Made by a program: the position numbers and the translations under genes
Assembly (NCBI GenBank): GCA_934502885.1
Contig: CAKSUT010000002.1
Span: forward strand, 266,336 to 330,335
DNA: 64,000 nt
From: an uncultured Eubacteriales bacterium
GTDB taxonomy: Bacteria > Bacillota > Clostridia > Oscillospirales > CAG-382
Reading direction: 5' to 3'
Part shown: positions 26,252 through 34,949 of the stretch, piece by piece
How positions within the stretch are numbered: position 1 is the first letter of the stretch
Layout: each line of letters opens with the position of its first letter
The notes under the pieces: model-generated
What the model saw: the letters and a program-made list of their open reading frames with translations, nothing else
What the model was told of the DNA's origin: nothing
Database searches by the model: none

Positions 26252-27715
26252 TTATTTGTAGACCTTTATAAGGGTTGCAAGCTTTTCCTCGAAGGTGGAC
26301 TTGTTCGCCATCCAATAAGAAGCGAGGGTATTCTGACCGCTCATTACAAAGGTTGTCGGACCGAAGCCGATTGCCTGATCCATAAACTTTGCGGAATTCT
26401 TGATTATCGGAATCATCTGCTCCGACTCCATATCACGGGTTGATTTTATCGTGAGAACGATATCGTAGTAGGTGGGAAGAACAATCTCGCTTCCGTAATA
26501 TGCCCATGTTTCGAGAGTTGCGCCGACAAGGTCGTAGCGGTCGGGGTCGAGAGTTACGGGGATATACGTAAGGCATCCTATATTCGCACTTCTCGAATAG
26601 TAGCTCTCCTGCTCCTCGTTGAGCTTGGGGTAAGGAACGAATCCGAAGTCGTCCTCCATATCGCTGTAGCCCTGAAGGTGGTGGAAGAAGCCGTCAACGA
26701 AGAGAAGATTTCCGCTCTTGAAAGCGTTTCTGTAAACCGCCGACGACGCACCCTCGTACACCGCTCCGGGGTTGGCGAACACCTCGATCATTGCGTCGAT
26801 TACGGCGTTCTGCTGCTGCGAATAAATGTTGAGTACGGGAAGTCCGTTGTCGTCCTTCTTGAGCGTTTCGCCGCCGTAGCCGACATAGAGTGCCGGAATC
26901 TGCTCATACTGCCAGCCGTTGAAGCCGTAGCGGTCGTTGTCGATATCCATCTGACCGTCGCCGTTGAGGTCTTTTGTCGCTTTCTGTATGTACTCGACGA
27001 ATTTGTCGTGCGTCCACGTCCCGTCGAACACCATCTGATACGGATACTCAAGCTCAAGCTCGTCCATGAGGTTCTTGTTGAATATCAGGCACTCGGTGTT
27101 TGTGAAGGTGTCGATGTTGTAGTCGCCGGTCATGGCGAAAATCTTGTTGCCGAACGTAATGTCTCTTATTGCGTTGGAATACCACCACGGCTTTTCGATG
27201 TTTATGTACGGAAGCGTATTCCAGTCAACGAACATTCCCTCGTTTATGAGTCCCGGCATACCGGTGTGCTGAACGTGGAAAAATGCGTCGTAAGTCTTGT
27301 CTCCTGCAAGAATGAGAGAGGATATCTTGTTTGTTTCGGTGCTCTGATCGCCGCCGGAGGTTGTAAGCGTACTTCCCACTATATTGAAGTCTATACCGAG
27401 GCGGTTCTTTACCGCTTCGTTTCTTTCATAGCACTTGTCGAGAAGAAGGTCGTCGCTCGGCTCGTCGGCGCGCAGATACCTTGCGCTCGCACTGTAGGCA
27501 ACGTACATATTGAAGGTTTCGCCGTCAAAGCGCACGTCGCTCGGTATTCCGAGAGCGTCGGTATCGCCGCTGTTGTCCGTCACCTCGCCGTTCGGAGTAT
27601 CGTCTCCGGGTTTATTTGCGTCGTCGGCATCTTTTTTCGCGCACGACGCCGCGGAAAGGACAAACGAAGCGCAGATGAGAGAGGAAAGTATTCTTTCAAA
27701 AAGCTTCTTGTTCAT
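26252..27715 (-). CDS. Extracellular solute-binding lipoprotein (family 1, sugar ABC type)
   Basis: 487 residues from ATG 27715 (GGAG upstream). Lipoprotein signal with lipobox LSAASC at about residues 20-25, then an acidic Asp/Asn-rich linker, then a periplasmic-binding-protein type II fold (DAFFHVQHTGMPGLINEG, YNIDTFTNTECLIFNKNLMDEL). Family members capture oligosaccharides for MalFG-type permeases. No permease or ATPase genes lie nearby, so it is an orphan component. It is divergent from a CBM9-like gene and close to an araC gene, suggesting shared carbohydrate control. Confidence 0.86.
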   Translation of the reverse strand: MNKKLFERILSSLICASFVLSAASCAKKDADDANKPGDDTPNGEVTDNSGDTDALGIPSDVRFDGETFNMYVAYSASARYLRADEPSDDLLLDKCYERNEAVKNRLGIDFNIVGSTLTTSGGDQSTETNKISSLILAGDKTYDAFFHVQHTGMPGLINEGMFVDWNTLPYINIEKPWWYSNAIRDITFGNKIFAMTGDYNIDTFTNTECLIFNKNLMDELELEYPYQMVFDGTWTHDKFVEYIQKATKDLNGDGQMDIDNDRYGFNGWQYEQIPALYVGYGGETLKKDDNGLPVLNIYSQQQNAVIDAMIEVFANPGAVYEGASSAVYRNAFKSGNLLFVDGFFHHLQGYSDMEDDFGFVPYPKLNEEQESYYSRSANIGCLTYIPVTLDPDRYDLVGATLETWAYYGSEIVLPTYYDIVLTIKSTRDMESEQMIPIIKNSAKFMDQAIGFGPTTFVMSGQNTLASYWMANKSTFEEKLATLIKVYK

Positions 27716-27768
27716 GTATAAAAGCACTCCTTACAAATAATTCGCATTAAAGCTGCACCTGTATATAC

Positions 27769-27797
27769 ATTATACACATACAGCCACTCAAAGTCAA
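27769..27797 (-). promoter_or_regulatory. Sigma-A promoter of the sugar-binding lipoprotein gene
   Basis: Minus strand TTGACT, 17-base spacer, TATAAT, 54 bases before the start codon. Confidence 0.82.
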
Positions 27798-27877
27798 TAG
27801 CGGGTGTATGAATTATTGCCATATTTATCAGAAAAGTGTACTTTCATCGCAAAATTGCACCTTATTTGTACTCTCGC

Positions 27878-27887
27878 TTTTGCAAAA
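27878..27887. promoter_or_regulatory. Palindrome TTTTGCAAAA before the CBM9-like gene (candidate AraC operator)
   Basis: Perfect 10-bp palindrome five bases before the -35 box of the CBM9-like gene; a related CGCAAAATTGC lies at 27849-27859. The same palindrome occurs at the araC promoter and before the second SGNH/dockerin gene. Confidence 0.5.
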
Positions 27888-27892
27888 TGTAC

Positions 27893-27922
27893 TTGACTTG
27901 CGCCGCGACGTGTGTTAAAATA
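27893..27922 (+). promoter_or_regulatory. Sigma-A promoter of the CBM9-like gene
   Basis: TTGACT, 18-base spacer, TAAAAT; transcription would begin about 25 bases before the start codon at 27954. Confidence 0.75.
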
Positions 27923-27953
27923 CAGTATATCCATCGAAAAGGAGGCAATAACC

Positions 27954-28550
27954 TTGAAATACATATACAACATTCCGCACACAGCGGACATAGAAAAAGC
28001 CGAGAAAGTGAGAATCGCAAACAACAACTGGAACATGGAAAGCGCGCCGGAGGTTTATTTTCAAGCGGCGTTTGACGGAGAAAATCTCACCGTCAAGATG
28101 ACCTGCCTTGAGGCGAATCCGCTGACACGTTATACGAAGAATTACGACCCGGTCTACCTCGACAGCTGTATGGAGTGTTTCCTGTGCCTTTCGCCCGAGG
28201 AGTCGGAAAGGTACGTAAACATCGAGACAAATTCGAGCGGAGCGATAATTTGCAGCGTCGGCACGGGACGGCACGACAGAGAATCTGTTTTGGAAAAGTA
28301 CGGCCTTCTTCCGCAGGTGAATGTTACGAAAAAAGACGACCGCTGGTCTGTGCTGGTCGTCCTTACTCCTGAGTTTACGGAAACGGTATTCGGCAAAAAG
28401 CTCTCGGTCGGGAGCCGCTTCGCCGGCAACTTCTACAAGTGCGATGAGGACAGCGACAATCCTAACTTTCTCTCGTGGACCGAAATCAAAACAGAAAAGC
28501 CTGATTTTCACAGACCGGAATTTTTCGGGGAGCTTGAAATTGTCGGCTGA
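27954..28550 (+). CDS. Carbohydrate-binding family 9-like protein, cytoplasmic
   Basis: 198 residues from a TTG at 27954 with AAAAGGAGG seven bases upstream; the in-frame start at 27912 falls inside the promoter. The layout matches CBM9-like proteins: WNMESAPEVYFQAAFDGENLTVKM near the N terminus in part, then a YLDSCMECFLCLSP segment and FAGNFYKCDEDS before the C-terminal FHRPEFFGELEI. No signal peptide, so it should stay inside the cell, unlike true CBM9 enzymes. It is convergent with araC and divergent from the sugar-binding lipoprotein gene. Confidence 0.72.
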   Translation: MKYIYNIPHTADIEKAEKVRIANNNWNMESAPEVYFQAAFDGENLTVKMTCLEANPLTRYTKNYDPVYLDSCMECFLCLSPEESERYVNIETNSSGAIICSVGTGRHDRESVLEKYGLLPQVNVTKKDDRWSVLVVLTPEFTETVFGKKLSVGSRFAGNFYKCDEDSDNPNFLSWTEIKTEKPDFHRPEFFGELEIVG

Positions 28551-28573
28551 CGATAAATCGTTTTCGGGCGTTA

Positions 28574-29479
28574 TCAGCCCTCCTTTTCGGAGGGATCTGT
28601 GGTAATTCCGAAGTTGCGGTACTTCACGATATCGGTCTGCTCACGAAACGCCTTGCGGTATTCGGTGGGGTAAAGTCCGAACGCCTTCTTAAACTCTGCG
28701 GAAAAATAGCTCTGCTCACAGAAGCCGAGTGCCTGCGATATTTCGGTGACGGTGTTCTCTGTCCCCTCGAGCATTCTCTTTGCGGCGCGGAGTCTTTCTT
28801 CCTTTATGTATTTGTGAGGAGTCATACCCATTTCGCGCTTGAACACCTCGATTACCTTTTTGACGGAGGTATTGAAGTGCATGGCTATTTTTTCAAGGCT
28901 GACGTCGCTGTTGAGATAGGTATCGATATACGACTTAATATGCTTTACATCGGAGAGCTTTTCGCGGCGTTCTCCGATTTTGTTATTGTTGCTGTAGACG
29001 GCGAAAAAGATATCGAGTATTCGGTGAGACATATCGAAAAGCGAGCATTTGCCGTTCTCGAGGTCGCTTATAACCACCTCAAACTGCGACTGCATATCGA
29101 CCGTCGCAACCGTCACCGCCGAAGTGAAGCCGAACGAATCGAAAAGATTGTCGATGTACTTTCCCGTTGCGGAAAACCAGAGCTTTATGTAAGGCATATC
29201 CTTATCGGAATAGTACTTCACAAATCTGTCCTGACGTCCGATTATGCAGTCACCCGCTCTCACGTCGTAAACCTTTCCCTCGCTCTCGAGGTGTCCCTCG
29301 CCTTTTACGATGTATTCGAGTATATGGCAGTCACGTGTTTTTTTGTAGCCGTAGTGCTTGTCCGGGTAAACTATGCCGGCTCCGATGATGTTAAGAAACT
29401 CGCTTTTTTCGTCGGGGTCATAGTAAACATACTTTTCGTTGTACTCCGGTATTACTTTGTTGTAAAGATAATACGCCAT
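28574..29479 (-). CDS. AraC-family transcriptional regulator
   Basis: 301 residues. N-terminal cupin-like sugar-sensing domain (about 1-150, ILEYIVKGEGHLESEGK) and a C-terminal AraC/XylS DNA-binding domain (about 190-285) with two helix-turn-helix units: VSLEKIAMHFNTSVKKVIEVF and VTEISQALGFCEQSYFSAEF, then the FGLYPTEYRK signature. It is divergent from the first SGNH/dockerin gene and lies in the middle of the carbohydrate island, so it is the most likely local regulator. Its own promoter carries the TTTTGCAAAA palindrome between -35 and -10. Confidence 0.93.
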   Translation of the reverse strand: MAYYLYNKVIPEYNEKYVYYDPDEKSEFLNIIGAGIVYPDKHYGYKKTRDCHILEYIVKGEGHLESEGKVYDVRAGDCIIGRQDRFVKYYSDKDMPYIKLWFSATGKYIDNLFDSFGFTSAVTVATVDMQSQFEVVISDLENGKCSLFDMSHRILDIFFAVYSNNNKIGERREKLSDVKHIKSYIDTYLNSDVSLEKIAMHFNTSVKKVIEVFKREMGMTPHKYIKEERLRAAKRMLEGTENTVTEISQALGFCEQSYFSAEFKKAFGLYPTEYRKAFREQTDIVKYRNFGITTDPSEKEG

Positions 29480-29556
29480 GGCTCTACCTCTCTTTTTTGC
29501 ATTTAGCTATTGTATTTTTCCACAAACAATATCATAAATATATACTCTTTTCTACA

Positions 29557-29585
29557 ATTATAACATAGATTTTTGCAAAAGTCAA
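29557..29585 (-). promoter_or_regulatory. Sigma-A promoter of araC with embedded palindrome
   Basis: Minus strand TTGACT, 17-base spacer, TATAAT. The perfect palindrome TTTTGCAAAA (29571-29580) overlaps the end of the -35 box and the spacer, as expected for autorepression. Confidence 0.78.
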
Positions 29586-29616
29586 TAATCCTAATAAATT
29601 CATCCAATAAAACTCA

Positions 29617-29645
29617 TTGAATACAAATTCACTGTATGGTACAAT
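29617..29645 (+). promoter_or_regulatory. Sigma-A promoter of the first SGNH/dockerin gene
   Basis: TTGAAT, 17-base spacer, TACAAT. The palindrome at 29571-29580 ends 36 bases before the -35 box. GGAGGA precedes the ATG at 29687. Confidence 0.78.
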
Positions 29646-29686
29646 ACTCTCATGAGTAATAATAACAAAAACAAGGAGGAAAACTC

Positions 29687-32600
29687 ATGCAAAAACTTAT
29701 GAAAGCATTGTGCATGACATTGTGTATACTTATGTGTGTAAGCACTATGCCGGTGTTTATCGCAGGTGCGGAGGAATATAGCTTCTCCTATTTGCAGAAC
29801 ACCTACTCCAAAATCATGGCCGGCGAGACGGTTAACATCGCCTACTACGGCGGTTCTGTAACGAACGGATACGCCGGCGGCGGTCAGGACTGCCAGTCAA
29901 ACGGAAAAGCATGGCGTTCGAGAACATTCCAGTGGTTCAAGGACACCTTTGCGGACACGGGGGCTACCTTCGTCGAGAATCATGCGGCTCTCGGCGGTAC
30001 CGGCACGGGACTTAACATCTACCGTGCGGACGAACATCTCTATCTCGGCACGGACAAAGCGCCCGATCTCATCTTCATCGAATTCGCCATAAATGACTCC
30101 TACAAAGGCTACACCTACGAGCAGTCGGCAGAGTACATGGAGGCGATAATCAGGAAGCTTTACAAAAACGATCCTTACATTGACATTGTAATCGTCCTCA
30201 CGACCGACAACGGCAAAAAGGACACCGAATTTGTCAACGCAAAGGCTCACGCCGACGTTGCGGCGAAGTACGACATTCCCGTAGTATGGGTCGGAGCGCA
30301 GATTTACAGATTTCTCCGTGAGCTTAACGGCGGAAACGACATCACAAACGTAAACGGCGAGCCGTGGTCAACCTACTTTGCGGACGGCTGTCATCCGAAT
30401 GCGGAGGGTCACGCAAAGTACACCGAATACATAGTAAACGACATTCTCGTTCCGAATCTCACTGCTGACGGACTCAACCTCGATCCGTCAAAGCGCACGG
30501 CAAAAGTTATGCCCGAGGGGACGCCGCTCTATCATAACGGCAGATACGTCGATTCCTACGGTACGACAGCCGGCAAGGTCGATGGCTTCAAAAGCTATTC
30601 GTTCGGTTCGGACGGCTCAAAGATTTATGCCAACACTCCCGGCGCATCTTTCAGCGTAAACTTTCACGGAACGGGCTTCGGCATAATTTACACGGCATCT
30701 CCGTCCAACGGTATCGTGGTTTACAATGTTGACGGCGGCGCATTTTCGTCAAAGAACCTTTACAACTCCGGCAGCGGAACGAATCACGTTATGCTCGTCA
30801 GCGGTCTTGCCGAGGGCGACCACACGCTGAACCTTATATTCAGAAAGTCGGCGTCCGGTTCTTACCTCGCCATACAGAAGTTCCTCGTTGACGGCGATCC
30901 CGGAAAAACGCCGCTCACGTTCGGCGAGCCTCCCACCAATTCCCCCAACAACGAAGTTTACATTGCAGACATCACCCTTGCTCCGAACGAGCTTAACACA
31001 GTAATCTCCGGCGGCGGTTACACCAACACCGGTGCGACAATGGTGGTTGAGGAATCGATAGTTGACGACGTTGACACGATAAAGTACGTTCCCAACGCCG
31101 AAAGCTCCGACATAATTGCGAGCGACTGCTACAACTCAAAGCTTCGCAGCGTCTCTATCCCCGAATACAAATATGTGACAATAGGCTACCACTACAAGGT
31201 AGAAGAAGGCGTTACTCCCTCTGCAAAGGGAATGACGATAAACTTCCTTCGTAATCCCGGTACGGGAAAGACTTTTGCAGCGACGAACGCAAACACGCTT
31301 CTCATCAACAAATCCGACGAGCTTATCTTTGACATCACGGGAATGGCGGCAGAAGGCGTTTCGGGAAACCTTAATCAGTTCCACTTCTACCCGTTCGGCG
31401 GCAAGAAAGGCAGCGAAACAAGCATCGGCGAGGTTATGTACGTAAAATATATGACCTTCCACGCAAACTATCCTTACGACGAATCCCCCGTGAGCGTTGA
31501 CCTTTCGTCTCTCACCGTATCGGGTGCAGCATTCGAGAGCAAAACCTTCGACGGTGAAGATGTACTTTCGGTAACCGCAAACGGCGGCACGGCGAACGTA
31601 TCTGCTTCCGGACTCGAGTCCCTCAGACTTCTCCCGTCAGTGTACAAGTATGCTATGGTTGAGTACTATGCCGAGAATACAGAAAGCGTACGACCCATAC
31701 TTCGTATTTCCTCTCTTGATAATGGTGAGTTTGAAACGGAAAGCGTTGCTCTCTCGAACGGCGCATGGAAGAAAGCCATCTTCAACCTCTCGGATATTTC
31801 GTCCGTAAACGGACAGAAAAACTACTACAAAGACCTCATGTTTATGCCCTTCGGCTCACTTTCCGCCGATAACGGCACGGTCAACATCAAATCGCTCACC
31901 TTCTGCTCGGCATACCCTGATCCCGACGCAGAATTTGAGATAAGCTTCGACCTCAACGGCGGCGAAGGCACTGTTCCCTCGAATGTTACGGCAAAACTCG
32001 GCAGCAAGGTTTCTCTCCCCTCCTGCAATGCCGTAAAAGAGGGGTACGTCTTCGCCGGCTGGTCGGAGACACCCGACGGTGAAATTATTACCGATTATTA
32101 TATGCCCGAAAACGGTGCGACGCTCTATGCCGCATGGGCAGAGCAAAAGACGGTATTCGTCAGTGCGGATTCGGAAACGATAAGCTACGGCGGCAAGACA
32201 AACACTGTTGACTACACTTCTCTCTCCGAGGCTCTCAATGCTCTCGGCAAGGACGGCGGCACGGTGGTAATGACTGGTACCCAGACCTTCACCGACCTCA
32301 ACTCCGTCACCGCAAACGCTCTCAGCATAAAGGTTATCGGCGCTGACGGCACGGCGGTTCTCGAGGGCTTCAACTCCAACATCAACCTCAAAGCTCCGAC
32401 GGTCTTTGAAAACATAAAGTTCGTCGCAACGGCAAGCGGTAATCCTTATTTCTTCGCACAGAGCTACAGATTCACACTCGGCAAGGGGTGTACCTTTGCA
32501 ACGACGGCAAGCGGCACGGAGGTTGCAAAGAGATTCGAGCTTATCGGCGGCTCTTCGTCAAAGGACACGGTAAACGTAACCATCGACAGCAAAAACACAT

Positions 32601-34732
32601 TCGGCGTCGTTGCCGCACTCTACGAATCGGCATTCAACGGCACGGTATACTTCACAATAAACGACGGTTCTTTAACCGAAATAGAGCTTGGAAATCAGCG
32701 TTGGAGCGGAAAAGCGAAAACAGTTTCCGGAAGCACGGTTGTCACGGTAAACGGCGGTTCTTTCAGTTCGGCGACACCGCTCAAGTACACCGACCGCGAC
32801 GTAAAGGGCGACGAGACACGTACAGGAAAGCACACCATTATCTTCAACAATGACACTTACAAATCCACCTACGACCTTTCCAAGACAGATTACATCATCA
32901 ACGCAAACATCGGCGGCAGTGTAACGGCGATAAATCCCGGAACTGCGGACACCGCCCCCACATTTATGCTTAAGGCAATCGGAAGTTATGACATATATGC
33001 GGATGGTAAGCTTGTCGGAAACGGCGAATGCACCTACACCCCCGAAACGGACGGTATTCACGAAATACGCTTTGAGATACCGACATTCACCGTAACCTTT
33101 GACGCAAACGGAGGCACAGGTACAGTTCCCTCTCCCGTAACCGCAATCGAGGGTTCTGAGGTTGACCTTTCCGCAACAGTCACTCTCACAAAAGACGGCT
33201 GCACCTTCCTCGGCTGGAACACCTCTCCCGACGCAAAGACGGCTCTTGAAAGCTTCAGTGTACCGGAGGGAGGTGCAACGCTCTACGCGGTTTGGATGAA
33301 TACGGCAAATACGGTATTCGTAAATCCCGACGGAAGCGGAAAGCTCACGATAGGCACGCACGAATTCGACGCAGTATCTACAATCACCGAAGCGGCGGAG
33401 GCTATCGGCACAAACGGCGGCACAATCTACTTCACCGGCACTGTCGGCAACGGCTCAGGCAACGAGCTGTTTAAGGCTCTCGAGAAGGTAAAGAACGGCA
33501 AGGTGATAATCGAGGGTGTCGGAGACAATGCGGAATTCAGCTTGCAATGCATGACGGTTATGTTCTTCTGTGACCTTGAATTCAGAAATCTCACGTTTAC
33601 GATGGGTGTCAGCGACTGGTTCGGCTACTCGAACGGTCACAAAATCGTCATCGGCGAATACGGCAAGGAAAACGACGTAAGACTCCCCTCATCGCAGTTC
33701 ATCCGTCTCTTCGGCGGCAGAAACGCAGTTACCGACATCACGATTAACAGCGGATACTTCATTGAAAAGTTCAGCCTTGCAAACTACAATGCATCTCTCA
33801 CCGGCGACACGCTTCTCACGGTAAACGGCGGCACGTGGGTAAACGGAGTCAATGCCGGCTTCTACAGCTTCAATTCTGCTGCCGCATTCACTCAAACCGG
33901 CAACTCCACGGTTATAATAAACGGCGGCAGCTTCACCTCTCCCAAGGTTGAGTGGAAATTCACGGCAAGTGTCACCGGCAAAAAGACAGTTATTTTCAAC
34001 AACAACATCTTCTACGAAGCAGGCTTCACCGCTCCCGACGCAAACTATGTCATTATCTCCGAAAAGGGCGGTGCGGTATCGGTGAAGACAGTCGGCAACT
34101 CGTTCCTTGTAACTCCCGACGAAGGTCTCGTCCCTTACGTAAACGGCACGGCACTCACGGCGGAAGCTGACGGAAGCTATGTACTCACCCCGGAGGCTGA
34201 CGGAGAATACTCGGTTTCCTACAAAGCGGCAAGCGCAAAGGTTGACGTTGACTTTGCGGTAAGCCTCGAAAGAGCGGCGACAGGCACATTCTACAACATC
34301 GAAGGCTACAACAGCGAGGCTCTTATTTCGGTAACGGACAGCGGTAATTCCGAAGTTTACGCAATCACCGAAAAGGATGCGGCAGTTGTCTCAGACGCAA
34401 ACGGCAAGGCGGTTCTCACGTTTACAGCCGAACTTGCTCCGGGTGAGTACACGCTTACCGTCAAAAAGAACGGCTACGTGGCATCAACTTCGGCGTTCTC
34501 CGCCTCGGAAGAAAGCGGCTCGGTGAAAGCGGTTCTCATCGGCGGCGATATCAAGAGTGCTTACGACGATGTTTGCGGCGACGGCGTTGTTGACATTGAC
34601 GACTTCATAAGAGTTATCCGTGCCTTCGATCCCGACAGCACCTCACTCTTCCGTGCGGTTACGGACATCAACGAGGACAGACAGATAACCATCGAAGACC
34701 TTGCGATAATCAAAACCGGCTTTAAAAAGTAA
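29687..34732 (+). CDS. Giant secreted protein: SGNH hydrolase, InlB-type and beta-helix-like repeats, C-terminal dockerin
   Basis: 1681 residues. Signal peptide about 1-28. SGNH/GDSL-type esterase about 40-260: block I YYGGSVTNG, block III EFAINDS, block V DGCHPNAEGH with the Asp-His pair. An accessory beta-sandwich follows (about 275-415). Two carbohydrate-binding-like modules lie about 430-745. InlB/Listeria-Bacteroides repeats occur at about 750-820 and 1133-1204 (FDLNGGEGTVPSN, FDANGGTGTVPSP; end TLYAxW), each leading into a beta-helix-like module with recurring VxVNGGxF or ITINSGYF turns. A carboxypeptidase-regulatory-like module (about 1520-1610) precedes a dockerin (about 1625-1681; DGVVDIDD, DINEDRQITIED). 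Probable polysaccharide or glycan deacetylase attached to a cellulosome-like complex. Confidence 0.85.
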   Translation: MQKLMKALCMTLCILMCVSTMPVFIAGAEEYSFSYLQNTYSKIMAGETVNIAYYGGSVTNGYAGGGQDCQSNGKAWRSRTFQWFKDTFADTGATFVENHAALGGTGTGLNIYRADEHLYLGTDKAPDLIFIEFAINDSYKGYTYEQSAEYMEAIIRKLYKNDPYIDIVIVLTTDNGKKDTEFVNAKAHADVAAKYDIPVVWVGAQIYRFLRELNGGNDITNVNGEPWSTYFADGCHPNAEGHAKYTEYIVNDILVPNLTADGLNLDPSKRTAKVMPEGTPLYHNGRYVDSYGTTAGKVDGFKSYSFGSDGSKIYANTPGASFSVNFHGTGFGIIYTASPSNGIVVYNVDGGAFSSKNLYNSGSGTNHVMLVSGLAEGDHTLNLIFRKSASGSYLAIQKFLVDGDPGKTPLTFGEPPTNSPNNEVYIADITLAPNELNTVISGGGYTNTGATMVVEESIVDDVDTIKYVPNAESSDIIASDCYNSKLRSVSIPEYKYVTIGYHYKVEEGVTPSAKGMTINFLRNPGTGKTFAATNANTLLINKSDELIFDITGMAAEGVSGNLNQFHFYPFGGKKGSETSIGEVMYVKYMTFHANYPYDESPVSVDLSSLTVSGAAFESKTFDGEDVLSVTANGGTANVSASGLESLRLLPSVYKYAMVEYYAENTESVRPILRISSLDNGEFETESVALSNGAWKKAIFNLSDISSVNGQKNYYKDLMFMPFGSLSADNGTVNIKSLTFCSAYPDPDAEFEISFDLNGGEGTVPSNVTAKLGSKVSLPSCNAVKEGYVFAGWSETPDGEIITDYYMPENGATLYAAWAEQKTVFVSADSETISYGGKTNTVDYTSLSEALNALGKDGGTVVMTGTQTFTDLNSVTANALSIKVIGADGTAVLEGFNSNINLKAPTVFENIKFVATASGNPYFFAQSYRFTLGKGCTFATTASGTEVAKRFELIGGSSSKDTVNVTIDSKNTFGVVAALYESAFNGTVYFTINDGSLTEIELGNQRWSGKAKTVSGSTVVTVNGGSFSSATPLKYTDRDVKGDETRTGKHTIIFNNDTYKSTYDLSKTDYIINANIGGSVTAINPGTADTAPTFMLKAIGSYDIYADGKLVGNGECTYTPETDGIHEIRFEIPTFTVTFDANGGTGTVPSPVTAIEGSEVDLSATVTLTKDGCTFLGWNTSPDAKTALESFSVPEGGATLYAVWMNTANTVFVNPDGSGKLTIGTHEFDAVSTITEAAEAIGTNGGTIYFTGTVGNGSGNELFKALEKVKNGKVIIEGVGDNAEFSLQCMTVMFFCDLEFRNLTFTMGVSDWFGYSNGHKIVIGEYGKENDVRLPSSQFIRLFGGRNAVTDITINSGYFIEKFSLANYNASLTGDTLLTVNGGTWVNGVNAGFYSFNSAAAFTQTGNSTVIINGGSFTSPKVEWKFTASVTGKKTVIFNNNIFYEAGFTAPDANYVIISEKGGAVSVKTVGNSFLVTPDEGLVPYVNGTALTAEADGSYVLTPEADGEYSVSYKAASAKVDVDFAVSLERAATGTFYNIEGYNSEALISVTDSGNSEVYAITEKDAAVVSDANGKAVLTFTAELAPGEYTLTVKKNGYVASTSAFSASEESGSVKAVLIGGDIKSAYDDVCGDGVVDIDDFIRVIRAFDPDSTSLFRAVTDINEDRQITIEDLAIIKTGFKK

Positions 34733-34750
34733 AGTGCAAAAAGCGCACAG

Positions 34751-34783
34751 CGTCCCCCGTTTGTTTGCGGGGGATGTTTTTTT
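34751..34783 (+). terminator. Intrinsic terminator of the first SGNH/dockerin gene
   Basis: TCCCCCG pairs with CGGGGGA around TTTGTTTG, followed by seven T residues. Confidence 0.9.
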
Positions 34784-34864
34784 ATCAAAATATGTGTGTG
34801 TTACCATGCAAAATTTTGCTGTAAAAATGCAAGAATCATGCAAAATATCAAAATCACCCCCTGT

Positions 34865-34874
34865 TTTTGCAAAA
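34865..34874. promoter_or_regulatory. Palindrome TTTTGCAAAA before the second SGNH/dockerin gene
   Basis: Lies seven bases before the weak -35 box of the next promoter. Extra half-sites TGCAAAA are seen at 34807-34813 and 34839-34845 and a GCAAAATTTTGC palindrome at 34808-34819, giving a cluster of possible AraC sites. Confidence 0.5.
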
Positions 34875-34881
34875 TACACCA

Positions 34882-34910
34882 TAGAAATTATTTTTGCAAG
34901 AGTGTATAAT
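34882..34910 (+). promoter_or_regulatory. Promoter of the second SGNH/dockerin gene with weak -35
   Basis: Perfect TATAAT at 34905-34910, but the -35 region at 17-base spacing is TAGAAA, far from consensus, which fits dependence on an activator bound just upstream. Confidence 0.6.
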
Positions 34911-34949
34911 ATTAGGTGGTAAAATTTTTACACAAAAGGAGAGAAACCC

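Noticed and set aside
26678..27721. 347-codon plus-strand frame opposite the sugar-binding lipoprotein
   Set aside because: Antisense shadow with no start signal.
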